Shown here: in pieces, positions 52,190-62,864 of the stretch
Layout: the number at the start of each line of letters is the position of its first letter
Position numbering within the stretch: position 1 is the first letter of the stretch
Assembly: GCA_015055945.1 (NCBI GenBank)
Contig: SVHH01000001.1
Span: forward strand, 186,001-250,000
From: Clostridiales bacterium
GTDB taxonomy: Bacteria > Bacillota > Clostridia > Christensenellales > Borkfalkiaceae
DNA length: 64,000 nt
Direction: 5' to 3'
Position numbers and translations under genes: made by a program
The notes under the pieces: model-generated
What the model was told of the DNA's origin: nothing
Databases searched by the model: none
Seen by the model: only the letters and a program-made list of their open reading frames with translations

Positions 52190-53997
52190 GTGGGAACCAA
52201 CTCGTGCACCAAATCTTTCATTTGTTCGTTTTCATCTTTAGCCGCCGCCAAAAGATTATCTATCTTTGAAAATAAAGTTTGTTCATCAATATCCAAAGGC
52301 TTGCCTATGGATATTCTTTCGTTTTGGGTTTTAGCAAGCCCTTCTTCTTCCATAAGGCGTTCTTCGTAAAGTTTTTCACCCGGTCTTAAACCCATAATCT
52401 TGATATCGATATCAATAAAGGGTTCTAACCCGCTTAATCTTATCATATTGAGTGCAAGGTCGTAAATCTTTACGGGCTCGCCCATATCCAGCACGAAAAT
52501 TTCCCCGCCGTTAGCGTACGCGCCCGCCTGCAAAACAAGGCTTACGGCTTCAGGGATAGTCATAAAATAACGAACGATATCTTTATGTGTAACGGTGATA
52601 GGACCGCCTTCTTCAATTTGCTTCTTAAACAGCGGGATAACCGAGCCGTTTGAGCCTAAAACGTTACCGAATCTAACCGCAACGTAATCGGTGTTATCGT
52701 AACGCTTATCCATGGTTTGAATAATCATTTCACAAACGCGCTTGGTTGCGCCCATAACGTTGGTCGGGTTAACCGCCTTATCAGTACTGATAAGAATAAA
52801 TCTTTCAGCGTTGAATTCGCCCGCCATTTGCGCAACGTTAAGCGTACCGCCCACGTTGTTTTTAACCGCTTCACACGGGCTTGTTTCCATTAACGGAACG
52901 TGCTTGTGCGCTGCGGCGTGGAATACTATTTGCGGTCTATATTCATCGAACACTTCTTGAATTTTTCTCTTATCCCTTACGCTTGCGATGAGCACGGTTA
53001 AGTTAAGGTTAGGTATTTTTCTAATAAGTTCTTGTTGAATATCGTACGCGTTGTTTTCGTAAATGTCTAGAATTATAAGTTCTTTGGGGTTATGCTCAGC
53101 AACTTGACGGCAAAGTTCACTGCCGATTGAGCCGCCACCACCGGTAACGAGCACGGTTTTACCTTCGATATAGCCCATAATTTCATTTAAGTTTACGTTT
53201 ACTTGTTCTCTGCCGAGAAGGTCGTTAATACTTACGGGTTTAACGTCTGAAACGGAAATTTGACCGCTTGTGAATTGATAAATACCAGGGACAATCTTAG
53301 TGTCGCACTTAGTTTTTTGACACTCGGTTGCAATTCTACTTATGTCCTTCTTTAATGCAGAAGGCATAGCAATTATAATTTGGTCAATTCTATATTCTTT
53401 AACAATTTGCTCAATATCACGAGTTTTGCCAACGACCTTTACGCCGTCGATATGACTGTCTTGCTTTTGCTCGTCATCATCGATAACGCAAACTGGGTTT
53501 AAGCCGTAACGCTCGGAAGTTCTCATTTCTCTAACGAGCATACTACCAGCACTGCCCGCACCGACAATCATAACTCTCTTTTCATTTTTCGCCGCGCGTG
53601 AATTCCTTGTAACCTTGATGACTGTGATTATAAATCGCTTAATAAATCTGGTAACGAATAATCCCAAGAATAATACCGTTGAAGTTATAGCCACCATTTC
53701 GAGCCCAGAGCCATTTACACAAACGCTAACGAGTGCGTGATAAGCGGTCATAATCGTAGATACAATCAGCAAGCGTATACCGTCGTTAAAACCTGCGTAA
53801 CGCAACATAATTGAATAAACTTTTAGAGCAAAGTTTAACGCAAACATAAGCGATACACCGATTATCATAAACATCCAGTAATCGTTTATTGCGGTTACAA
53901 TACCTTGCCCACTTAAAACTAAGTATAATAACCACGCACCCGCATAAATCACAGCGTCCGCAAGTAATAACATTGATACTTTTATATGCTTATTCAT
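52165..53997 (-). CDS. CapD/PglF-like nucleotide-sugar 4,6-dehydratase
   Basis: A 610-residue membrane protein: four N-terminal transmembrane helices, a first Rossmann domain (VGAGSAGSMLVREM) and a C-terminal short-chain dehydrogenase domain (VTGGGGSIGSELCRQ; STDKAVNPTNVMGATKR). Such enzymes convert UDP-N-acetylglucosamine into 4-keto-6-deoxy sugars for surface glycans. The MGATKR in place of YxxxK is typical of the class. It starts 24 bases after the dxs stop with AAAAGGGG in front, so the two may share a transcript. Confidence 0.93.
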   Translation of the reverse strand: MNKHIKVSMLLLADAVIYAGAWLLYLVLSGQGIVTAINDYWMFMIIGVSLMFALNFALKVYSIMLRYAGFNDGIRLLIVSTIMTAYHALVSVCVNGSGLEMVAITSTVLFLGLFVTRFIKRFIITVIKVTRNSRAAKNEKRVMIVGAGSAGSMLVREMRTSERYGLNPVCVIDDDEQKQDSHIDGVKVVGKTRDIEQIVKEYRIDQIIIAMPSALKKDISRIATECQKTKCDTKIVPGIYQFTSGQISVSDVKPVSINDLLGREQVNVNLNEIMGYIEGKTVLVTGGGGSIGSELCRQVAEHNPKELIILDIYENNAYDIQQELIRKIPNLNLTVLIASVRDKRKIQEVFDEYRPQIVFHAAAHKHVPLMETSPCEAVKNNVGGTLNVAQMAGEFNAERFILISTDKAVNPTNVMGATKRVCEMIIQTMDKRYDNTDYVAVRFGNVLGSNGSVIPLFKKQIEEGGPITVTHKDIVRYFMTIPEAVSLVLQAGAYANGGEIFVLDMGEPVKIYDLALNMIRLSGLEPFIDIDIKIMGLRPGEKLYEERLMEEEGLAKTQNERISIGKPLDIDEQTLFSKIDNLLAAAKDENEQMKDLVHELVPTYVIDRRK

Positions 53998-54021
53998 AAA
54001 AACCCCTTTTTACTTTTGTGT

Positions 54022-55821
54022 TTAAGCCTTATTTAATACCTTAATAATTTGTTCTTTTGTCAAACCGTTTTCTTTCAACTGTTCATCTATCGTGCCGTGT
54101 GCGATAAACTGGTCTTTAACTCCAAAATTAATAACTTTTGCGTTTATATTTTCTTTAGCGTAATAGCCGCCCACAAGCGCGCCAAACCCACCGATAACGC
54201 TGTTTTCTTCAAGCGTAATAATAGTCGTGCTCTTGATTTTATCAAGCGTTTTTGTGCAAAGCGGTTTAACCGTCCTTGCGTTAATTATACCAACCCCGTC
54301 TACTTCTCCAGCCACTTCTTTTGCTAAGGATAACATATTAGGTCCAACCGCTAAAATGGTCGTCTTTTCACCTTCTTTTATCCTATTCCACGGCGCATCT
54401 ATAAACTTTGGTGCATCCTGAAGAAATGAAGTGCTTTTAGGATAGCGTATCGCTACTGGTTTTGAAAGAGAAAGAGCGTACTCTAGCGCGTCTTCTAATT
54501 CCGCAGTCGTCGTAGGCGCTAAAATTGTTAAGTTAGGTAAATGCGTTAGATAACTTAAATCAAACACGCCTTGGTGAGTTTTTCCGTCCTTTCCAACAAG
54601 CCCCGCGCGGTCAATACAAAGCACCACGGGTAAGTTTTGCAAACACACATCGTGTAAAATTTGATCGTATGCGCGTTGCATAAAAGTCGAATACACCGCA
54701 ACCACGGGTTTTAACCCGCCAGCAGCCATACCCGCCGCATAAGTTAAAGCAAATTCTTCGGCAATACCCACGTCTACAAAGTTTTCACGGCAAAGGTTTT
54801 CCACCTTGTAAAGCCCCGTGCCGTCCTTCATCCCAGCGGTAATTGCAACGATTTTATTGTCGTTTTTAATAAGTTCGCAAAGTTTATCGCCAAGCGTTTG
54901 AGAAAAATTCCCCGCTTCGCTCTTGTAGAGCGCGCCCACGCCGTGATAAGTTTCCGCGTTTTCTTCGGCTTCTTTCTTGCCCTTTCCCTTAGTAGTTTTA
55001 ACGTGCAAGAAAACCGCTTTTTCAGTAGACGCATACTTTACGTCGTTTATGATTTCAATAAGTTCTTTTAAGTTGTTTCCGTCAACAACTCCCACGTATT
55101 TATAACCATAACTTTCAAAATAATCGTCCTTTTTGACAACTCTTTTGATAAAATCTCTAAACCCGATAAGCGCTTTGGATATAAAAGAGTCGCCAAAGAT
55201 TTTTCTTAAGCCCCTTTTACCGCGAAGATACCCGCGCTTAGCAGTTCTTTTTGATAAATAACGATAAAATCCGTTTTTGTTTTTAGAGATTGACATTCCG
55301 TTATCGTTTAGGATAACGATGTGTTTTTTAGGCTTAACGTTAGAATGTGTAAGTGCTTCTAGATTAAGTCCGTTAACGAGTGCGCCGTCGCCCACAACGG
55401 ATACGACAAAATAATCTTCTCCAGCCTTATCGCGCGCAGCAAGATAGCCTAAACTAGCAGCAATTGAAGTGCCCGCGTGCCCCGTGCCAAACGCGTCGAA
55501 TTCACTCTCCGCCCTATCGGGAAAGCCAGAAATCCCACCGCTTGTTCTAATAGAAGAAAACTCGTCTTTTCTCCCCGACAAAATCTTATGCGCATAGCAC
55601 TGATGTCCTACGTCAAAAATAAGTTTATCAAAAGAAAAATCAAAACAATAATGAAGCGCGATTGTAGTTTCAACAATACCTAGATTTGACGCAAGATGCC
55701 CGCCGTTTTCCTTAACGACTTGCAAAATTTGTGCGCGGATTTCTTGCGCAAGGCAACTTAGTTCATCCATATTAAGTTGTTTAACGCTATTAGGCGCTTT
55801 TATTTTGTCAATAATTTTCAT
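54022..55821 (-). CDS. dxs: 1-deoxy-D-xylulose-5-phosphate synthase
   Basis: Condenses pyruvate and glyceraldehyde 3-phosphate in the first step of the MEP isoprenoid pathway. The 599 residues have the thiamine diphosphate motif (VGDGALVNGLNLEAL...LNDN), an N-terminal FDVGHQCYAHK and the transketolase-type second half (GIAEEFALTYAAGMA, DRAGLVGKDGKTHQG). Slightly shorter than the usual 620-630. It is the promoter-proximal gene before the CapD-like enzyme. Confidence 0.96.
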   Translation of the reverse strand: MKIIDKIKAPNSVKQLNMDELSCLAQEIRAQILQVVKENGGHLASNLGIVETTIALHYCFDFSFDKLIFDVGHQCYAHKILSGRKDEFSSIRTSGGISGFPDRAESEFDAFGTGHAGTSIAASLGYLAARDKAGEDYFVVSVVGDGALVNGLNLEALTHSNVKPKKHIVILNDNGMSISKNKNGFYRYLSKRTAKRGYLRGKRGLRKIFGDSFISKALIGFRDFIKRVVKKDDYFESYGYKYVGVVDGNNLKELIEIINDVKYASTEKAVFLHVKTTKGKGKKEAEENAETYHGVGALYKSEAGNFSQTLGDKLCELIKNDNKIVAITAGMKDGTGLYKVENLCRENFVDVGIAEEFALTYAAGMAAGGLKPVVAVYSTFMQRAYDQILHDVCLQNLPVVLCIDRAGLVGKDGKTHQGVFDLSYLTHLPNLTILAPTTTAELEDALEYALSLSKPVAIRYPKSTSFLQDAPKFIDAPWNRIKEGEKTTILAVGPNMLSLAKEVAGEVDGVGIINARTVKPLCTKTLDKIKSTTIITLEENSVIGGFGALVGGYYAKENINAKVINFGVKDQFIAHGTIDEQLKENGLTKEQIIKVLNKA

Positions 55822-55852
55822 AAAAATCCAAGTTAATAAATTTAACTTATAT

Positions 55853-55881
55853 ATTATATACTATAAACACTAAATTGTCAA
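55853..55881 (-). promoter_or_regulatory. dxs promoter
   Basis: TTGACA (55881-55876), 17-base spacer, TATAAT (55858-55853). Confidence 0.85.
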
Positions 55882-55978
55882 TATGCCTTCTATTTTTTGG
55901 CTATAAAATCGCTTATTTTTTACTGTTTTAATTAAATACTGTATGTTTTTGCAAATTTTTCTTTCGACATTATTCTAC

Positions 55979-56007
55979 TTGACAATATATAAGTTGTCGT
56001 TTAAAAT
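55979..56007 (+). promoter_or_regulatory. Promoter of the M29 aminopeptidase gene
   Basis: TTGACA (about 55979-55984), 17-base spacer, TAAAAT (about 56002-56007). The -35 is part of an inverted repeat, GACAA-N8-TTGTC. Confidence 0.75.
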
Positions 56008-56036
56008 GTAGATAATATTAAATCTATCGGTGGGTT

Positions 56037-57263
56037 ATGTTGACAGGTAAAACTTTATTAAACTATGCACGCTTAGTTGTAAAAGTAGGCGTAAATCTTC
56101 AAAAAGGTCAAGGGTTAGAAATTGCTTGCCCCGTTGAAAAGCCCGAAGTTGCTCAAGCGTTAACTAAAGCGGCTTACGAAATGGGCGCAAAAATTGTTAG
56201 AGTGCGTTGGAATTGTGATAGCATTGATAAACTCAATTATACTTACGCAAACACTGATGACCTAAAAGTTATTCCCAAATGGCTTGTAGATAGCAAAAAC
56301 TACCTTGTTGAAAATAACTTCTGCTATATTGCAGTTGCCGCGGATGACCCGTCACTATTAAAGGATATCCCCGCCCAAAAGATTGGCGAAGTTGCAAAGG
56401 CGCGCGCCAAAGCATTGAAGAAATTTTCCGATACGGTTATGGCAAACGGCATTAGATGGTGTGTTGTATCTGTCCCCACACAATCTTGGGCTAGGCAAGT
56501 TTTTCCATCATCTAAAAACCCTGAAAAAGATTTATCCGCCGCTATTGAAAAGACAATGCGCTTAGATTACCCCGACCCTATCTCCGCGTGGGAAGAACAC
56601 GTTGAAAGGTTAGAACGCCGCGCGGAATACCTAAATAGAGCAAGGTTTTCATACCTGCATTTTAAGAATTCTATCGGCACTGATATCAAGGTTGGACTTT
56701 GCGATAATCACAAGTGGCTTTCAGCAAAAGAAATTGCTAAAGACGGCGTTCCTTTTATTGCAAATCTTCCTACTGAAGAAGTTTTTACCGCACCGCATAG
56801 ATTAAGAGTTGACGGCACGCTAAAGTCCGCCCTTCCCCTTTGCGAAAACGGACAAATTATAGACGGTTTTTCTTTGACATTTAAAAACGGCAAAGTAGTT
56901 GATTTTTCAGCACAAAAAGGCTATGAAACTCTAAAACAACTTCTCAACACCGACCAAGGCACTCTCCGCCTTGGCGAAGTTGCGCTTATAGGCAAGAACT
57001 CGCCCATAGCAAAGAGCAAAATTTTATATTACAACACGCTTTTCGATGAAAACGCAAGTTGTCATTTAGCAATCGGTAAAGGTTACCCAACCACTGTTAT
57101 CGGCGGCGAAAAACTTAGTAAATCTGAACTAAAATCTCTTGGGCTTAACGATTCAAGCGAACACATAGATTTTATGATAGGAACTGACGATTTATCAGTT
57201 ACTGGCGTAACGGATAACGGCGAAGAATTCACTCTCTTTACTAACGGCGAATGGACTATTTAA
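56037..57263 (+). CDS. M29-family aminopeptidase
   Basis: A 408-residue cytoplasmic metallo-aminopeptidase (AmpS/PepS type) that removes N-terminal residues from peptides. Recognisable parts are the N-terminal GVNLQKGQGLEIACPVEKPE, MRLDYPDPISAWEEHV, NLPTEEVFTAPH (metal-binding Glu) and the late HIDFMIGTDDLSV. The start ATG 56037 follows GGTGGG. It is followed 13 bases later by rsmE. Confidence 0.92.
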   Translation: MLTGKTLLNYARLVVKVGVNLQKGQGLEIACPVEKPEVAQALTKAAYEMGAKIVRVRWNCDSIDKLNYTYANTDDLKVIPKWLVDSKNYLVENNFCYIAVAADDPSLLKDIPAQKIGEVAKARAKALKKFSDTVMANGIRWCVVSVPTQSWARQVFPSSKNPEKDLSAAIEKTMRLDYPDPISAWEEHVERLERRAEYLNRARFSYLHFKNSIGTDIKVGLCDNHKWLSAKEIAKDGVPFIANLPTEEVFTAPHRLRVDGTLKSALPLCENGQIIDGFSLTFKNGKVVDFSAQKGYETLKQLLNTDQGTLRLGEVALIGKNSPIAKSKILYYNTLFDENASCHLAIGKGYPTTVIGGEKLSKSELKSLGLNDSSEHIDFMIGTDDLSVTGVTDNGEEFTLFTNGEWTI

Positions 57264-57276
57264 AAAAGGATAAAAT

Positions 57277-58020
57277 ATGTATAATTTTTTTATTACTAAA
57301 GAACAAATAACGGGCGATACCGCGATTATTAGTGGAAATGATTTTAACCACATAGTAAACGTTTTGCGCTTTAAGGTTGGCGATGAATTTTTGGTAAGTG
57401 CGGACGGAGTTAGCCATCTTTGCCGCCTAGAGCAAATAGATAGTGATAAAGTTATTGCAAAGATTACAAAAGAAAACTTTAATTACACTTCTCTTCCCAT
57501 AAGCATTACACTTTTTCAAGGGCTGCCTAAAAGCGATAAGATGGAATTAATTATTCAAAAGGCAGTTGAACTTGGTGCGGAAAAAGTTATCCCAGTTGAA
57601 ACCGAACGCTCAATAGTAAAAATAGAAAAGAAAAAACAAGGCGCAAAGGTTGAGCGCTGGCAAGCGATTGCTGAGAGCGCGGCAAAACAATGTAAGCGTT
57701 CTATAATTCCAAAAATTGAACTCCCCCTATCCTTTACTCAAGCGGTTAATGAAATAAATAATTACGACTTATTTTTAGTTCCCTATGAAAACGCGCTAGG
57801 TATGCAAGCGACAAAAGAAATTTTATCACAAATTAAACCTAATATGAAAATAGGCGTGCTTATTGGTGCGGAAGGCGGGTTTTCACAAAAAGAAATTGAC
57901 AGCGTAATAGATGCGGGTGCAAAAACAATTTCGCTTGGCAAGCGCATTTTGCGCACGGAAACGGCTGCAATCACTTCACTTAGTATGCTTATGTTGCACG
58001 CAGAAATGCACTTAAATTAA
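57277..58020 (+). CDS. rsmE: 16S rRNA (uracil(1498)-N(3))-methyltransferase
   Basis: SPOUT-class enzyme that methylates U1498 of 16S rRNA. The 247 residues have the N-terminal PUA-like part (FNHIVNVLRFKVGD), KSDKMELIIQKAVELGAEKVIPV (quoted in part: KAVELGAEKVIPV) and the C-terminal knot motifs IGAEGGFSQKEID and LGKRILRTETAA. Length is standard. Confidence 0.95.
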   Translation: MYNFFITKEQITGDTAIISGNDFNHIVNVLRFKVGDEFLVSADGVSHLCRLEQIDSDKVIAKITKENFNYTSLPISITLFQGLPKSDKMELIIQKAVELGAEKVIPVETERSIVKIEKKKQGAKVERWQAIAESAAKQCKRSIIPKIELPLSFTQAVNEINNYDLFLVPYENALGMQATKEILSQIKPNMKIGVLIGAEGGFSQKEIDSVIDAGAKTISLGKRILRTETAAITSLSMLMLHAEMHLN

Positions 58021-58022
58021 AA

Positions 58023-58058
58023 AAAGGACCGTAAAAATCAAATACGGTCCTTTAATTT
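58023..58058. terminator. Bidirectional terminator between rsmE and TIGR04086
   Basis: Perfect stem AAAGGACCGTA (58023-58033) with TACGGTCCTTT (58043-58053), T/A-rich on both sides. Confidence 0.88.
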
Positions 58059-58064
58059 TTGATA

Positions 58065-58451
58065 TTAATCTTTCTTTACGTTGACAGCAATTATTCCGCT
58101 TATCGCGCCGATTACCGCTGTAAACGCAAGGTCAATAAAAAACTCAGCGCCAAAATTTATCCCCACGCCGCTAATTAACGCAAATATCAAATAGGTTATA
58201 AACGCGCTAAGTGCACCCGAGATAAGCCCTTTAAATAATCCAGCGTTATCTTTAATAAAGAAAAAGCAACCCAAAAACACGGCTAATATCTTTATAAATT
58301 GATTTACAGTTTTAATTACTCCACTGTCTAAATTAGTAAATGATAAAACTAGCGCAAAGATTAGCGCGCCCACTAAAGATACTATTACTGAAAGTGCCGC
58401 CGCTTTTATTATCGAAGAAAAAAACGCGCCCTTTTCAACGTTTTCACTCAT
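58065..58451 (-). CDS. TIGR04086 family membrane protein
   Basis: A 128-residue protein with four transmembrane helices, matching the TIGR04086 family usually found beside yajC in Clostridia; function unknown. ATG 58451 stands one base after the T tract of the yajC terminator, and its ribosome-binding site (AGGGGG) is the 3' arm of that terminator. Confidence 0.85.
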   Translation of the reverse strand: MSENVEKGAFFSSIIKAAALSVIVSLVGALIFALVLSFTNLDSGVIKTVNQFIKILAVFLGCFFFIKDNAGLFKGLISGALSAFITYLIFALISGVGINFGAEFFIDLAFTAVIGAISGIIAVNVKKD

Positions 58452-58452
58452 G

Positions 58453-58496
58453 AAAAAACCCCCTGCTTGTCTATATTACATAGTACGCAAGGGGTT
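58453..58496 (-). terminator. yajC terminator overlapping the TIGR04086 ribosome-binding site
   Basis: On the minus strand AAACCCCTTGC pairs with GCAGGGGGTTT (11 pairs, one G-U), with an inner CTAT/ATAG helix, then six T and C before ATG 58451. Confidence 0.8.
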
Positions 58497-58515
58497 TAAT
58501 TTTTATGACTTAAAA

Positions 58516-58947
58516 TTATTCAGCAGCTTCTTCTTTTGCTTTTTTAGCCTTTTTTTCTTTCTTTTCTACGGGCTTAGCTTCTTCAGCGAGCTTATCTTCT
58601 TTCTTTTCTTCTACAGCAACTTCAGCACCTTGTGCGGGAGCGGTCTTATAGATTGCGCCCTTATCAAACTTAACGTAAGACTTGTTGCCTTCTAAACCAG
58701 TTTCCAAAACGAAAGTGTTTTCAGCGTCGTTGATTTGAGCAACGAAACCGCATACGCCACCGATAGTGGTAACTCTGTCGCCAATCTTCAAGGTGTTAAC
58801 CATGTTTTGTGCTTCTTTTTGTTTCTTTTTGTTGCTGATGCTTGACCAAACCATCATACCGATAACGGCGATGAGCATTACACCCATAAGGATATATGAA
58901 CCCCAAGGAGTTTCAGCAGCATCTGCGAGCAAATTCCAAATATACAT
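58516..58947 (-). CDS. yajC: Preprotein translocase subunit YajC
   Basis: Small accessory subunit of the Sec translocon. The 143 residues have one transmembrane helix (about 18-36), the YajC core (LKIGDRVTTIGGVCGFVAQI) and a long, low-complexity Lys/Glu/Ala tail (about 105-143). AAGGAGATAATTTAAT precedes the ATG. It has its own promoter 3' of tgt. Confidence 0.94.
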   Translation of the reverse strand: MYIWNLLADAAETPWGSYILMGVMLIAVIGMMVWSSISNKKKQKEAQNMVNTLKIGDRVTTIGGVCGFVAQINDAENTFVLETGLEGNKSYVKFDKGAIYKTAPAQGAEVAVEEKKEDKLAEEAKPVEKKEKKAKKAKEEAAE

Positions 58948-58974
58948 ATTAAATTATCTCCTTAAATCTTATAT

Positions 58975-59005
58975 TTGTTTATATTTTATACTTTTTAACG
59001 CGTAA
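58975..59005 (-). promoter_or_regulatory. Candidate yajC promoter
   Basis: TTGCTT, 17-base spacer, TAAAAT on the minus strand, between tgt and yajC. Coordinates are approximate. Confidence 0.5.
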
Positions 59006-59049
59006 AAGCAAGCGTTTTTTAATTAAAATTGACTTTATGCCAAAAACTG

Positions 59050-60183
<1,134 letters not shown>

Positions 60184-60192
60184 TTACACTTT

Positions 60193-61215
60193 TTATATTA
60201 TAAACATACTATCTCCAAACGAGAAAAAACGATACTTATCGTTAACCGCAAGATTATAGAGTTCTAAAGTTTTTTCTCTCGTAGAAAGTGATGACACTAG
60301 CATTATAAGGGTTGACTTTGGAAGATGGAAGTTAGTTATTAAAGAATCCACGCACTTAAACTTATAGGGCGGGTAAATGAAAATTTCCGTATTATCTTTT
60401 ACGGGTTTAACAAAACCGTTTTCATCCGCAGCGCTCTCTAGCGTTCTAACGCTAGTAGTACCTACGGCAATAATTCTTCTGCCTTCTTTTTTAGCCACGT
60501 TTATCTTTTGGGCGGCTTCTTCACTGATTTCATAATATTCAGAGTGCATATGATGCTCTAAAATATCGTCGCTTTTAACGGGGCGGAAAGTTCCCAACCC
60601 CACGTGAAGAAGTACGTCTACAATTTCCACGCCCATATCTTGAATTTCTTGCAAGAGTTTATCGGTAAAATGCAACCCCGCAGTAGGTGCAGCGGCTGAA
60701 CCGTCGTGTTTAGCGTAAACCGTTTGATATCTACCTTGCTCTTTTAGTTTTTCAGTAATATACGGCGGAAGGGGCATTTCACCGATGCGTGCGATAATGT
60801 CTTCAAAAACGCCGTCGTAAGTAAACTTAACCCTTCTGCTGCCACTTTCTTCAATAGTTTCTAACACTTCTAAAGAAAGTTCTTCGTTTAACACAAGGTG
60901 CGCGCCTGGTCTTGCCTTTTTACCGGGCTTTACCAAAACTTCCCACTCGTTTAGGTTAAATCTTTTAAGCAAAAGCACTTCTACTTTTGCGCCGTTTGGC
61001 GTAAACGCAAACATTCTTGCGGGCAAAACTTTGGTGTTGTTTCTAACCAAAACGTCGCCCTTTTTCAAGAAAGATTTAATATCGTAAAAATGCTTATGAT
61101 AAACTTTATCGTTTTCCCTATCGTAAACCAACAGCCTTGAAGAATCACGCGGCTCAACTGGTGTTTGCGCTATTAGTTCTTCTGGGAGAAAATAATCAAA
61201 ATCACTTGTTTTCAT
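60193..61215 (-). CDS. queA: S-adenosylmethionine:tRNA ribosyltransferase-isomerase QueA
   Basis: Converts preQ1 in tRNA to epoxyqueuosine using SAM as ribosyl donor. From ATG 61215 it is 340 residues with the N-terminal [25 protein letters not shown] and [10 protein letters not shown] motifs. It overlaps ruvB by 14 bases and has no clear ribosome-binding site, so it is probably coupled. The TTG at 61227 would add only four residues and is less likely. Confidence 0.95.
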   Translation of the reverse strand: MKTSDFDYFLPEELIAQTPVEPRDSSRLLVYDRENDKVYHKHFYDIKSFLKKGDVLVRNNTKVLPARMFAFTPNGAKVEVLLLKRFNLNEWEVLVKPGKKARPGAHLVLNEELSLEVLETIEESGSRRVKFTYDGVFEDIIARIGEMPLPPYITEKLKEQGRYQTVYAKHDGSAAAPTAGLHFTDKLLQEIQDMGVEIVDVLLHVGLGTFRPVKSDDILEHHMHSEYYEISEEAAQKINVAKKEGRRIIAVGTTSVRTLESAADENGFVKPVKDNTEIFIYPPYKFKCVDSLITNFHLPKSTLIMLVSSLSTREKTLELYNLAVNDKYRFFSFGDSMFII

Positions 61216-62251
61216 CTTGTTGTTCAAAAATTGAGTATTGTTCTTTTTTATATTCGGGCACTTTCAATCCGATATGTTCGTAACCCTTAGGTAATAACAC
61301 TCTACCACGCGGAGTTCTTGCAATAAAACCTAATTGAAGAAGATACGGCTCGTATACGTCTTCAATAGTGTTGGCGTCTTCGTTAATAGTTGCGGCAAGC
61401 GTTTCTAAACCGCAAGGTCCGCCAGCGAATTTTTCCGCCATTGACCTTAAGAGATTTACATCAACCGCATCAAGCCCAAGTTCGTCTATTTCCATCATTT
61501 TAAGGGCGTTTTTAGCGTCTTCTAAAAGCACGGTTTCATGCCCTTTAACCATAGCGTAATCACGCACGCGGCGAAGTAATCTATTTGCAATACGCGGTGT
61601 TCCACGGCTTCTTTTACCTATTTCGCACGCGGCGTCCTTTTCAATCTTGATTGAAAGCATAGCCGCCGCCCTTTCAACTATTTCAGTAAGTTGAGTTTCG
61701 GTATAATTTTCTAATCTACAAATAAGCCCAAACCTATCGCGAAGCGGTGATGATAACATACCCGCTTTTGTAGTTGCGCCGATAAGCGTAAACTTAGGCA
61801 AAGGAATTTGAACGTTTTGTGCAGAAGGACCTTTACCAAAAATAAGGTCTAGAAAATAATCTTCCATCGCGGGATATAAAATTTCTTCAATGTTTCTGTT
61901 TAAGCGGTGAATTTCATCGATAAACAAAACGTCCCTATCGTTAAGGTTAGTAAGTATTGCCGCAAGGTCGCCTTGGTGTGCGATTGCAGGTCCACTAGTA
62001 ACTTTAATTTGCGTGCCTAATTCTTGCGCGATAATGTGTGCAAGAGTGGTTTTACCAAGCCCTGGTGGGCCGTATAAAAGCACGTGGTCGAGCGCATCTC
62101 CACGCATTTTTGCAGCAGTCATAGAAACGGTTAAATTATCTTTAATCTTTTCTTGACCAACGTAGCCGTCCATTGATTTTGGGCGGAGAATATTTTCCAC
62201 TTCTTGCTCGGAATCACTTACCGTGCTCATTACAATTCTATCGTCTTCCAT
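61202..62251 (-). CDS. ruvB: Holliday junction DNA helicase RuvB
   Basis: Hexameric motor for branch migration. The 349 residues include Walker [13 protein letters not shown], Walker [10 protein letters not shown], sensor GATTKAG and a C-terminal winged helix ([12 protein letters not shown]). Standard length. Confidence 0.97.
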   Translation of the reverse strand: MEDDRIVMSTVSDSEQEVENILRPKSMDGYVGQEKIKDNLTVSMTAAKMRGDALDHVLLYGPPGLGKTTLAHIIAQELGTQIKVTSGPAIAHQGDLAAILTNLNDRDVLFIDEIHRLNRNIEEILYPAMEDYFLDLIFGKGPSAQNVQIPLPKFTLIGATTKAGMLSSPLRDRFGLICRLENYTETQLTEIVERAAAMLSIKIEKDAACEIGKRSRGTPRIANRLLRRVRDYAMVKGHETVLLEDAKNALKMMEIDELGLDAVDVNLLRSMAEKFAGGPCGLETLAATINEDANTIEDVYEPYLLQLGFIARTPRGRVLLPKGYEHIGLKVPEYKKEQYSIFEQQDENK

Positions 62252-62258
62252 AATTAAC

Positions 62259-62855
62259 CTATCTAATGTTTTTGAGTGAGAATGCTATAAGCGCTTGTAC
62301 TCCTTCTATGTTTTGCGCTTTTGCCTTTGTCAACACACTTACGCACTCTTGCTTAGCAAAGCCTAAACCAGTTAATGCAAGCATTGCGTCGGCAATATCT
62401 TTATCTTTTAAGTTGATAATTTCTTCGGACTTTTCCGCCTTGGCTTCTTTTAATTCTTCACCCATCTTTTCACGAAGTTCAACGATAATCATTTCGGCTT
62501 TTTTCTTTCCTAAGCCCTTTACTTGTGAAAGCCCTTTAACGTCGCTGGTTGCAATCTTTACGGCAAGATCGGTTAAACTCATATTCGAGAGCACGGTCAT
62601 ACCCATTTTAGGACCTATGCCAGATACGGTGATGAGTTTTAAGAACATATTTTTTTCTTCTATGCTCTTAAAACCGTATAAACTTATATCGTCTTCCCTA
62701 ACCGCCATGTAAGTAAACACAGCGCCGCCGCCGTTTTGAATTATATCTTTATACGCTTCGGCTGACGGCGTGATAGAAAAACCAACGCCGTTGTTTTCAA
62801 GTATGATTTCTCCGTTTGATTCATGGAGAAGTTTTCCTTTAATATACCCTATCAT
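62259..62855 (-). CDS. ruvA: Holliday junction DNA helicase RuvA
   Basis: Junction-binding tetramer that recruits RuvB. The 198 residues have the OB fold, two helix-hairpin-helix motifs ([26 protein letters not shown]) and the C-terminal RuvB-binding domain ([16 protein letters not shown]). Confidence 0.96.
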   Translation of the reverse strand: MIGYIKGKLLHESNGEIILENNGVGFSITPSAEAYKDIIQNGGGAVFTYMAVREDDISLYGFKSIEEKNMFLKLITVSGIGPKMGMTVLSNMSLTDLAVKIATSDVKGLSQVKGLGKKKAEMIIVELREKMGEELKEAKAEKSEEIINLKDKDIADAMLALTGLGFAKQECVSVLTKAKAQNIEGVQALIAFSLKNIR

Positions 62856-62864
62856 AATTAACTC

